A stretch of 9,351 nucleotides of DNA, taken from assembly GCA_903944555.1 (NCBI GenBank), contig CAJASG010000046.1:1-9351 (forward strand), written 5' to 3'. The notes beneath the pieces are model-generated. The model saw only the letters and a list, made by a program, of their open reading frames with translations, had not been told where the DNA came from and ran no database searches. The first letter of the stretch is position 1. Each line of letters begins with the position of its first letter. A program made the position numbers and the translations under genes. Of the stretch, positions 1-5,835 are shown one piece after another. This DNA is from an uncultured beta proteobacterium (lineage in GTDB: Bacteria; Pseudomonadota; Gammaproteobacteria; Burkholderiales; Burkholderiaceae_C).

Positions 1-468
1 AGTGCGGCCTTGCTGGACTATGGGCCCAATTTTTCTTATCAGGAATATTTGCGTTTGGGGCGCGGCCCGGTGGCGGCGGTGGCCGCCGCGGCTTTAAGCG
101 CCGGGGCCGCGGTGTCGCAGGCAGCCTTGGGTTTGGGGCCAGTGCGCAGTCTGGCAGCCAGGTTGGCACCCGCGCCAGGGGCGGGGCCGTCTGAGGCCAG
201 CATGGACGGCGGCTCGTTTCGCTGTGAATGGATCGGCACTAGCGCCAGCGGCCATGTGGTGCGGGGCCGCATGGCCGATCAGGGCGACCCTGGCAACCGT
301 GCCACCACCAAAATGCTGTGTGAGGCCGCATTGGCGCTCGCCTTGCAGTTGGATGAATTGCCCGGCGGGCGAACCCACGGCGGGCTGCTAACACCTGCCA
401 GCGGCTTGGGGGATGTCTTGGTGCAGCGACTGCGCCTGGCTGGCATGACATTGCAAGTCGACGCCTGA
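1..468 (+). CDS. Saccharopine dehydrogenase-like / trans-acting enoyl reductase family protein, C-terminal part (5' end outside window)
   Basis: The reading frame is open from base 1 to a TGA at 466-468, giving the last 155 residues. The TTG at 10-12 is internal, not a start, because the frame reads on through Ser-Ala-Ala. The end of the protein has the layout known from the saccharopine dehydrogenase-like NAD(P) oxidoreductases often annotated as trans-acting enoyl reductases. It shows an Ala-rich helical segment, a 'PGAGPSE' turn, a strand pair around 'GSFRCEWIGTSASG', then 'GDPGNRATTKMLCEAALAL', and finally 'GGLLTPASGLGDVLVQRL'. The NAD(P)-binding Rossmann domain would lie upstream of the window. 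Such proteins are about 390-410 residues, so more than half is missing. Substrate is unknown. The gene converges on the YitT gene with a 28-base gap. Confidence 0.8.
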   Translation, partial: SAALLDYGPNFSYQEYLRLGRGPVAAVAAAALSAGAAVSQAALGLGPVRSLAARLAPAPGAGPSEASMDGGSFRCEWIGTSASGHVVRGRMADQGDPGNRATTKMLCEAALALALQLDELPGGRTHGGLLTPASGLGDVLVQRLRLAGMTLQVDA

Positions 469-479
469 GGGCAGCGCCC

Positions 480-513
480 AGCTACAGGGCCACAAGCTAC
501 ATGGCCATGTAGC
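480..513. repeat. Short tandem repeat plus 18-base perfect palindrome between convergent genes
   Basis: Bases 480-492 (agctacagggcca) and 495-507 (agctacatggcca) are a direct repeat with 12 of 13 matches and a 15-base period. Bases 496-513 (gctacatggccatgtagc) form a perfect palindrome that can fold as a 7-base-pair stem with a GGCC loop. The palindrome includes the last codons and TAG stop of the YitT gene. It sits where transcription from both sides would end, so a terminator-like hairpin is possible, but no T-tract follows on either strand. A protein-binding site is the alternative. Confidence 0.5.
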
Positions 514-1108
514 GACCGGCCTGGTGGTTGGTGGCCAGCGTCTGGTTCAGCACCACGGCACCGAGCACCGACAGCGCCGTGTGTTGCCAGTCCATCACCG
601 CAAAAGATCCCAGAACAATGGCGCAGTCCAGCGCCATCTGGATGCGTCCGGCGCGCCAGCCAAAGCGCTCTTGCAGGTACAGCACCAGCACGTTAAAGCC
701 GCCCAGGCTGGCCCGGTGCCGGAACAAAATCAGCATGCCGGTGCCCATTAACAGGCCACCCATGACGCCAGTAAACACCGGGTTCAGCTGCCCGAACTGC
801 AGCACCGTGGGCATCAGGTTGGTGAGCAGTGCCAACAGACCGACGGCGGCAAAGGTTTTGAAGGTAAAGGTGCGTCCCATGCGCTTCCAGGCCAGTCCGT
901 AAAAGGGCAGGTTGATGGTGAAAAACACCAGTCCAAAGTTCCAGCCGGTGGCGTAGTGCACCAAAAACGCAACACCAGCGGTACCCCCGGTCAGCAAGCC
1001 GGAGTGGCCGAACATGACGATGCCCAGCGAGACAAACAAGGTGCCGGTGATCAGCGCCTGAATGTCTTCATACGCCCTGTGTTGGGGAGCTGTTGCGGGT
1101 TTAGTCAT
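497..1108 (-). CDS. YitT family integral membrane protein
   Basis: A 203-residue hydrophobic protein with about five to six predicted membrane segments. It carries the YitT (DUF161) signature: 'GLLTGGTAGVAFL' near residues 37-49, and a second, related half around 'SLGGFNVLVLYL' at about 134-145, the internal duplication typical of the family. Many YitT proteins carry a C-terminal soluble DUF2179 domain. This one stops after the membrane part with 'NHQAGRYMAM', so it is the short form. The function of the family is not established; a transporter role is usually assumed. The ATG at 1106-1108 follows the hemerythrin stop by 25 bases on the same strand, so the two genes are probably cotranscribed. 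No strong Shine-Dalgarno sequence precedes the start. Confidence 0.85.
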   Translation of the reverse strand: MTKPATAPQHRAYEDIQALITGTLFVSLGIVMFGHSGLLTGGTAGVAFLVHYATGWNFGLVFFTINLPFYGLAWKRMGRTFTFKTFAAVGLLALLTNLMPTVLQFGQLNPVFTGVMGGLLMGTGMLILFRHRASLGGFNVLVLYLQERFGWRAGRIQMALDCAIVLGSFAVMDWQHTALSVLGAVVLNQTLATNHQAGRYMAM

Positions 1109-1133
1109 CGGGCGAGTCTAATCGGCGTTTGGG

Positions 1134-1667
1134 TCAAATCGTGGCCGGGAGAGTTTCAACTTCGGATTGTGTATCGGTGTCAGAACAGGTGACGCCACCA
1201 CAGCCGTGAATGGTTTCACGGGGCAGTGCCTGGGGCATATTGACTTGGCCCGTGGCCGCGTCAAAGCCAACACCGCGCAGGTGCAAGGCGAGGGCAGCGT
1301 CCATGCTTTGGGCGTGTTGTGGGAACCAGACGCCCAACTCATACGCCATTTGTCGTACCACGGCGTACTCCCCGGTGACGCCGCGTTGCTCCCCCTCGCG
1401 CATGACTTGCAAAATCACCTTGTGCTGCATGGAGTGGCAGTTGCTGGATGAAAAGCCGGTGCCTTGCATCCATTCGTCTTCACGGTCAAAGTGCTCCTGG
1501 GTGTGGGCAATGAGCACGCGCCATGCGTTGAGCAGCGCGCCTTCGGGCGCCTGGACCACGGCGGCAAGCAAATCGACAAACTCACGGTGGGTGTCGTCCA
1601 TGAAGGGCAGATCAAGTGCGAGTGCATCGCTCCATTCCAAAAGGGGGTGGGTGGCTACATGCGTCAT
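1134..1667 (-). CDS. Bacteriohemerythrin, single-domain O2-binding di-iron protein with C-terminal extension
   Basis: A 177-residue soluble protein of the bacterial hemerythrin family, which binds O2 reversibly at a non-haem di-iron centre and is used for oxygen sensing, storage or delivery. The full ligand set is visible: H27 in 'DDTHREF', H59 and E63 in 'HFDRE', H78 and H82 in 'HSMQH', and H118 and D123 in 'HAQSMD'. The core ends near residue 132. About 45 residues follow, containing 'HGCGGVTC' (C156 and C161), an extension beyond the usual length of about 130-140. The start is supported by GGAG 8-10 bases upstream of the ATG at 1665-1667. It probably leads an operon with the YitT gene. A predicted oxygen-responsive promoter lies just upstream (box at 1721-1734, -10 at 1693-1698). 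Confidence 0.92.
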   Translation of the reverse strand: MTHVATHPLLEWSDALALDLPFMDDTHREFVDLLAAVVQAPEGALLNAWRVLIAHTQEHFDREDEWMQGTGFSSSNCHSMQHKVILQVMREGEQRGVTGEYAVVRQMAYELGVWFPQHAQSMDAALALHLRGVGFDAATGQVNMPQALPRETIHGCGGVTCSDTDTQSEVETLPATI

Positions 1668-1692
1668 GTGGGGTCTCCAGAATTGAGGGCGC

Positions 1693-1698
1693 AGAATA
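1693..1698 (-). promoter_or_regulatory. Predicted -10 hexamer of the hemerythrin promoter
   Basis: On the minus strand these bases read TATTCT, four of six matches to TATAAT. They predict a transcription start near 1686 and a 19-base leader containing the GGAG ribosome site. There is no recognisable -35 at the normal distance, as expected for an activator-dependent promoter. The FNR-like box at 1721-1734 would be centred at -41.5. Confidence 0.45.
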
Positions 1699-1720
1699 AC
1701 CGCAGCAGCCTTTGTGCAAC

Positions 1721-1734
1721 TTGACGCAGGTCAG
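1721..1734. promoter_or_regulatory. FNR/CRP-family-like operator shared by two divergent promoters
   Basis: The sequence is TTGAC-GCAG-GTCAG. It matches the FNR core TTGA-N6-TCAA at seven of eight bases, with the ATCAA half replaced by GTCAG. TTGAC/GTCAA variants are, to my recollection, common in betaproteobacterial FNR/Anr sites. Its centre (1727.5) lies at -41.5 from the predicted hemerythrin start site and -40.5 from the predicted dioxygenase start site, the classic class II activation position for both. Binding is inferred only. Confidence 0.45.
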
Positions 1735-1755
1735 AGGTGCCGGTTTCAGTGGCCG

Positions 1756-1761
1756 GATAAT
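1756..1761 (+). promoter_or_regulatory. Predicted -10 hexamer of the dioxygenase promoter
   Basis: The hexamer GATAAT has five of six matches to TATAAT and predicts a start site near 1768, leaving a leader of about 25 bases to the ATG at 1793. No good -35 lies 17 bases upstream. The FNR-like box is centred about 40 bases before the predicted start. Confidence 0.4.
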
Positions 1762-1792
1762 GGGCCGGCTTTTCCCCTTACGACCGCAACGC

Positions 1793-2530
1793 ATGACGAT
1801 TTCTTTTCCACCTCCCTCCCTGACCCAATCCAGTGAACTTGGGTCAGTCTTGCTGCGACAGGGCTACGCCGTCGTGGCAGCGCCGCAAGTGGGTGCCCTG
1901 ACCGGCGTTGATCTGCGCGACCTCCATGCCTGGCGCCCGCTGTGGGATGCCCTGCCCGCCGACAACTATTTGCGCGACGGTGGACGCTACCGGCGCCGGC
2001 GGCACTCCTGTTTTGTCGTGCAGGGCGATCAGGTCACGCAGATGCCGCACCGCCCGCACTGGCAGCCGGTGGCCTACAACGCGCTGCACGGCGGCATGCA
2101 ACGGCATTTCGAACCCATGGACAGCGCGATGGTGAGCCAGGCCGCGTGGCGTGATCTGCTGGTCTGGTTGGGCGCCGTGTGTTCCCAGCTCAAGGGCGTG
2201 CAGACCTGGTACGCCGAGGCGCACCAGTTCCGTATTGACACCACCGATGGCATTGGCCGCCCAACCCCCGAGGGCGCCCACCGGGATGGGGTGGACCTGG
2301 TGGCAGTATTTATGGTGGATCGCCATCAGGTCAAAGGTGGCGAGACCCGTGTTTTTGATGCCGATGGCCCCAACGGTCAGCGCTTTACCCTGAGCGAGCC
2401 GTGGTCAGTCTTGTTGCTGGACGATGCGCGGGTGATTCATGAGTCCACTCCCATCCAGCCGCTGGCAGAAGGCGGGCACCGTGATACCTTGGTGGTCACC
2501 CTGCGCGCGTTTGGGTTTCAGGACGAATAA
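1793..2530 (+). CDS. 2-oxoglutarate/Fe(II)-dependent dioxygenase family protein (2OG-Fe_Oxy_2 type)
   Basis: A 245-residue soluble protein resembling the 2OG-Fe dioxygenase family that includes the Bacillus L-isoleucine 4-hydroxylase. The iron triad is visible as H163 and D165 in 'GAHRDG' (the HxD motif) and distal H216 in 'ARVIHES'. R230 in 'GGHRDT' fits the 2-oxoglutarate-binding arginine. The region 'DHxQ/KGGETRVFDADG' (176-192) is also typical. The frame is open further upstream to 1712, but the extra residues are Arg-rich and unlike the family. The ATG at 1793 gives a protein starting 'MTISFPPPSL', a more usual start, although no clear ribosome site precedes it. Substrate is unknown; free amino acids are the precedent. 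No biosynthetic neighbours indicate a pathway. Its divergent partner is the hemerythrin. Confidence 0.82.
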   Translation: MTISFPPPSLTQSSELGSVLLRQGYAVVAAPQVGALTGVDLRDLHAWRPLWDALPADNYLRDGGRYRRRRHSCFVVQGDQVTQMPHRPHWQPVAYNALHGGMQRHFEPMDSAMVSQAAWRDLLVWLGAVCSQLKGVQTWYAEAHQFRIDTTDGIGRPTPEGAHRDGVDLVAVFMVDRHQVKGGETRVFDADGPNGQRFTLSEPWSVLLLDDARVIHESTPIQPLAEGGHRDTLVVTLRAFGFQDE

Positions 2531-2548
2531 GAGGTGACACCGTCACGC

Positions 2549-2576
2549 TAAGATTGGGCGCACAACGTGCCGATAA
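2549..2576 (+). promoter_or_regulatory. Predicted sigma-28 (FliA) promoter for the diguanylate cyclase gene
   Basis: Bases 2569-2576 are GCCGATAA, a perfect match to the FliA -10 element. Bases 2549-2556 are TAAGATTG, five of eight matches to the -35 element TAAAGTTT. The spacer is 12 bases, against the usual 11. The predicted start site is near 2583, giving a leader of about 20 bases that contains the gene's ribosome site. No comparable sigma-70 promoter is apparent in the gap. Confidence 0.5.
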
Positions 2577-2603
2577 CAAGAAAAATGGACCCAGAGGTGA
2601 CCG

Positions 2604-4214
2604 ATGTCCTGTTCCCCGGAAGAGCTGAAGCGAAAAAGTGATGACTTTTCAGTCAAATGGAAGTTGTTCGCGGGTCACCCGAATTTTGACGATTTTGTCG
2701 AATTTGCCGTGGCGGCGTCCAGCCTGACCGAGTTCCTCAATACCCGCGGCCTGTCGGGTCTGCACCAAAGCGCCCATGCTTTGGAGCAAAAGGTGCTGTC
2801 CCTGTTTGATGGGTGGAGCGGTCTGGACATGCCGGACTTCACACTGGCAGAGCTCAATACGCTGGTCGGTGAATTCGCGGCCCGCGTGCTTACTTTCATT
2901 CAGGGAAATTCGTCCAATGTGGTCGAGCGGCGCGTACAGACCGACCACCCGTTGCTGGCAGACCTGACTCCGTCGAAAAATATCTGGTTGGTGACCCCGG
3001 CACCGCACACCTGGTCGGACTTGGTGACGCAATTGGGCTACTTCAAGATAAAGGTCGCCATGTCGCCTTTGCCGGGCGAGCAAAGCGTTGCCTCGGAGCC
3101 CGCCATCGTGTTGGTGGATGCCAACGGCATGGAAAACGCCGCGTTTGGGGCGGTGGTGCGGACCCTGCGCGGGCGCTTCTCCGCCAGCACCATCATCGGA
3201 CTTCATTTGGGTGGTGAGTTTGAGTCCTTCAATCTGGCCTTGGGCGCTGGGTGTGACTACTGTTTCGACGTGGCAACGCCGCTTTCGGCCATCATGGCGC
3301 GCATCGTTAAATTGTGCGACAACGACGAAGAACCCGCCTACCGCGTGCTGGTGGTGGAAGACTCCAAAACCGCCAGCGCGGTCATTCAGCGTACGCTGTC
3401 GGAATGCGGGATCGAGTCGCTGGCCATTGCCCGGCCGCAGGAGGTGCTGACCAGCCTGGTCAAGTTCCAGCCCGATCTGGTGCTGATGGACATGTACATG
3501 CCGGGTTGCACTGGTGTGGAGGTCACGCGGGTGATCCGCCAGCACGCCGAGTTTTTGTCGGTCCCGGTGGTGTACCTGTCGGCCGACACCAATGTTGCGT
3601 TGCAGGTGGACGCCCTGCGTTTGGGCGGCGACCATTTTTTGACCAAGCCGTTTAATCCGGTCATTTTGAATGCCGTGGTCAAGAGCAAGATTGACCGTTA
3701 CCGCAGTCTGCGGCGCTCCATGTTTTTGGACAGCCTGACCGGGTTGTACAACCATATTTCTTCCAAGCAGCGTCTGGATGTCGCCATCAGCAGCGCCGTG
3801 GCGGACGGAACCCCCTTGTGCGTCGCCATGCTGGATATCGACCATTTCAAGAAGGTCAATGACAGCTATGGCCACCCCGTGGGCGACCAAGTGATCCGCA
3901 GTATTGCCTGGTTGCTCAAGCAAAGGCTACGCAAAACCGATACGGTGGGGCGCTACGGCGGCGAAGAGTTCTTGGTGATATTGCCGGGCATGCATGCCGA
4001 GCAGGCGCGCCAGTTGTTGGACGCGATTCGCGTCGACTTCGGTCAGATTCGCCACTCCGTGAACGGCAACTCTTTTGCCTGCACGTTTTCAGGCGGCGTG
4101 TGTGAGTGGTCGGCTGGCTTGGGCGCGGAAGCCCTCATCAAGCACGCTGACGAAGTGCTGTATCAGTCCAAGCACGCTGGTCGCAACCAGGTCGGCGTGC
4201 TTACCCCAAGCTGA
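2604..4214 (+). CDS. Multidomain response regulator with pseudo-receiver, receiver and GGDEF diguanylate cyclase domains
   Basis: A 536-residue cytoplasmic protein. Residues 1-115 are helical and contain 'HQSAHALEQKV', which may be a decayed HPt domain. Residues 126-235 look like a degenerate receiver: D172 survives, but the acidic pair and the conserved lysine are absent ('DVATP' replaces the usual K-P). Residues 246-365 are a full receiver with E252/D253, phospho-acceptor D296, S326 and K348. Residues 373-530 are a GGDEF domain with metal-binding 'DIDHF' (D411, D413), active-site GGEEF (452-456) and an inhibitory I-site R443-x-x-D446 five residues before it. It should convert two GTP to cyclic di-GMP under phosphorylation control, with product feedback. 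The start has a strong ribosome site (GAGG, 6 bases before ATG). No cognate kinase is in view. The gene ends 5 bases from a convergent gene. Confidence 0.92.
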   Translation: MSCSPEELKRKSDDFSVKWKLFAGHPNFDDFVEFAVAASSLTEFLNTRGLSGLHQSAHALEQKVLSLFDGWSGLDMPDFTLAELNTLVGEFAARVLTFIQGNSSNVVERRVQTDHPLLADLTPSKNIWLVTPAPHTWSDLVTQLGYFKIKVAMSPLPGEQSVASEPAIVLVDANGMENAAFGAVVRTLRGRFSASTIIGLHLGGEFESFNLALGAGCDYCFDVATPLSAIMARIVKLCDNDEEPAYRVLVVEDSKTASAVIQRTLSECGIESLAIARPQEVLTSLVKFQPDLVLMDMYMPGCTGVEVTRVIRQHAEFLSVPVVYLSADTNVALQVDALRLGGDHFLTKPFNPVILNAVVKSKIDRYRSLRRSMFLDSLTGLYNHISSKQRLDVAISSAVADGTPLCVAMLDIDHFKKVNDSYGHPVGDQVIRSIAWLLKQRLRKTDTVGRYGGEEFLVILPGMHAEQARQLLDAIRVDFGQIRHSVNGNSFACTFSGGVCEWSAGLGAEALIKHADEVLYQSKHAGRNQVGVLTPS

Positions 4215-4219
4215 GCAGG

Positions 4220-4678
4220 TCAGGTGAGCTCGCGGATGTGACTTGCCACCACCAGTAGTTGGTCTTTGTCCATGCGCACGATGAATTTGCGGCTGACGGA
4301 GCTGATGAGCTTGACGGCGCCGCTCATGCCCAGTCGCGCAGACTGTTCGGTCACAAAACCCACCTGCGCTTTTTTGAGCGCCTGCAAAAAGTAGTAATCC
4401 ATGCCGGCTTCGATCAGCTCGTTGACCAGGTCGGCCAACGATTCCCCGTGCTTGGGGTGGTCGGGCTTGGCCTCCAGCGCGTCCAGTACGGCATTGGTTT
4501 TGGCGCGCAGTTCCTTGGAGTGGTGAAAGCGCAAAGAGGGCTCAGTGGATACTTTGGCAGTCGCTTTGGGTGCGGCTTTTGGGACAGTGGTCGGCGATTT
4601 TTTGGCAGCGGGTTTGGCGGCTGCTTTGACGGCGGGTTTGGTTTTGCTGGCAGCTGTTGTTTTTGCGGCGGTTGTCAT
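4220..4678 (-). CDS. Uncharacterised protein with Lys/Ala/Pro-rich N-terminal tail and conserved C-terminal domain
   Basis: A 152-residue protein. Residues 1-46 are low complexity and strongly basic, built of AK, KP and KAAAKPAAK units like histone H1 or PhaF tails. Such tails usually bind DNA or polyanions. From about residue 48 a compact, mostly helical domain follows ('LRFHHSKELRAKTNAVLDAL' to the end). It resembles a hypothetical protein I recall as widespread in Burkholderiales, with no known function. There is no signal peptide or membrane segment. The start is supported by AGGAG about 11 bases upstream. It begins 28 bases after the desaturase stop on the same strand, so it is probably the third gene of the desaturase operon. 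A nucleoid-associated role is possible for the tail, but the role is not known. Confidence 0.75.
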   Translation of the reverse strand: MTTAAKTTAASKTKPAVKAAAKPAAKKSPTTVPKAAPKATAKVSTEPSLRFHHSKELRAKTNAVLDALEAKPDHPKHGESLADLVNELIEAGMDYYFLQALKKAQVGFVTEQSARLGMSGAVKLISSVSRKFIVRMDKDQLLVVASHIRELT

Positions 4679-4706
4679 GGTCTCGGGTCTCCTGTTGGTT
4701 TTGGGT

Positions 4707-5792
4707 TTAGGCCGTCAAAGCAGTCGTGGCTTTGGGTGGCAGCGTGTGGGTCAGTATGCGTTTCATCACCGTCTTGTACTGGCTGAACAGGCTACCGGTG
4801 TTGTAGAGCAAGCCGTATTTTTCGCAGAGCAGGCGAATTTTTGGTGCCACCTCGACATAGCGGTGTGCAGGCATGTCGGGGAATAGGTGGTGTTCAATCT
4901 GGTGGCTCAAGTGTCCGGTTAGGATGTGAAACACGCGCCCGCCTTCCAGGTTGCTGGAGCCTGACAGTTGGCGCAAATACCAGTCACCGCGGGTTTCGTT
5001 GCGGGTATCTTCCTCGCGGTAAATGGCCACACCTTCGGTAAAGTGGCCGCAAAAAATCACCACATAGGTCCACAGGTTGCGAATCAGGTTGGCGCAGAAG
5101 TTGCCGGCCAACACGCGCGGTGCGCTCCACAGCGCCAGGGCGGGAAACAGCAGGTAGTCCTTGAACCACTGTTTGGCGGTCTTGGTCAAAAAGCGGTTCA
5201 GGCGGGCCTTGAACTCGGGCTTGGGAATGGCTCCGTGGGTGTACTTGCCGATTTCCAGGTCGTGCGACCCCACACCGTATTGAAAGCCCGCCGCCAGCAT
5301 CAGGTTGGCCAGCGGCTGCAGCCAGTGGCGGGGTTTCCACTTTTGGGCGTCGGTCATGCGCAGCAGGGAGTAGCCCAAGTCGCGGTCCTTGCCCAGAATG
5401 TTGGTGTAGGTGTGGTGCGTCACGTTGTGCGAGTGGCGCCATTGCTCGCCGTCGCAGGCAATGTCCCATTCGAATTTTTGCGAGTTCAGGGCGGGGTCGC
5501 CGGTCCAGTCGTACTGGCCGTGCATCACGTTGTGGCCAATCTCCATGTTGTCCAGAATCTTGGCATTGGCCAAGGCCATCACCCCGGCCACCCAGCTCAC
5601 AGGCCCAACGCCAAAATGCAGCAGCGCACGGCCGCCCACTTCGCTGACCCGGCAGATGCGGACCATGCGGCGCAGGTGGTCCACGTCGTCTTGGCCCAGG
5701 TCATTCATCACACTGGCCCGAATGGCGTCGACCTCCTGCTCAAAGGTGTTGATTTGGTCGCGTGTCAGGTGGGTCGGTTTGGCAAAGCTCAT
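4707..5792 (-). CDS. Membrane fatty acid (acyl-CoA) desaturase, DesB-like
   Basis: A 361-residue integral membrane di-iron desaturase that introduces double bonds into acyl chains using O2 and electrons from a reductase partner. Three histidine boxes are clear: H87-x3-H91 ('HNVMH'), H122-x3-H126-H127 ('HNVTHH') and Q298-x2-H301-H302 ('QIEHH'). An additional H250 in 'CGHFTEG' is at the site of the extra metal ligand in this superfamily. Hydrophobic stretches at about 60-80 and 215-250 span the membrane. The frame extends upstream to a TTG at 5844-5846 that overlaps the preceding region, but the ATG at 5790-5792 ('MSFAKPTHLT') is more likely. Its ribosome site is weak. The gene starts 43 bases after the reductase stop, an arrangement like P. 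aeruginosa desCB. The exact position of desaturation cannot be told from sequence. Confidence 0.9.
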   Translation of the reverse strand: MSFAKPTHLTRDQINTFEQEVDAIRASVMNDLGQDDVDHLRRMVRICRVSEVGGRALLHFGVGPVSWVAGVMALANAKILDNMEIGHNVMHGQYDWTGDPALNSQKFEWDIACDGEQWRHSHNVTHHTYTNILGKDRDLGYSLLRMTDAQKWKPRHWLQPLANLMLAAGFQYGVGSHDLEIGKYTHGAIPKPEFKARLNRFLTKTAKQWFKDYLLFPALALWSAPRVLAGNFCANLIRNLWTYVVIFCGHFTEGVAIYREEDTRNETRGDWYLRQLSGSSNLEGGRVFHILTGHLSHQIEHHLFPDMPAHRYVEVAPKIRLLCEKYGLLYNTGSLFSQYKTVMKRILTHTLPPKATTALTA

Positions 5793-5835
5793 GGGGTGTT
5801 CCGGGTTGGGGAAAATGAAAAAGGAGTGGAGTGGC

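Noticed and set aside
469..480. GGGC-AGC-GCCC hairpin after the first gene
   Set aside because: It has a four-base-pair stem with no T-tract, which is insufficient for a terminator call.
1712..1792. Upstream extension of the dioxygenase frame by 27 codons
   Set aside because: The extra residues are Arg-rich and not family-like, and the region contains the predicted -10 and start site.
2533..2546. Small inverted repeats GGTG-A-CACC and GTGAC-ACC-GTCAC after the dioxygenase stop
   Set aside because: The stems are only 4-5 base pairs and no T-tract follows. They are too short to call a terminator or operator.
2649..3923. Long open frame (424 codons) on the minus strand opposite the diguanylate cyclase
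   Set aside because: It is antisense to a gene with clear domains. Its translation is rich in His/Arg/Gln with no recognisable motif, typical of spurious frames in GC-rich DNA.
4536..4678. Repetitive Lys/Ala/Pro codons considered as a tandem DNA repeat
   Set aside because: The repetition is at the protein level, with varied codons and no fixed period, so it is a low-complexity tail and not a repeat array.
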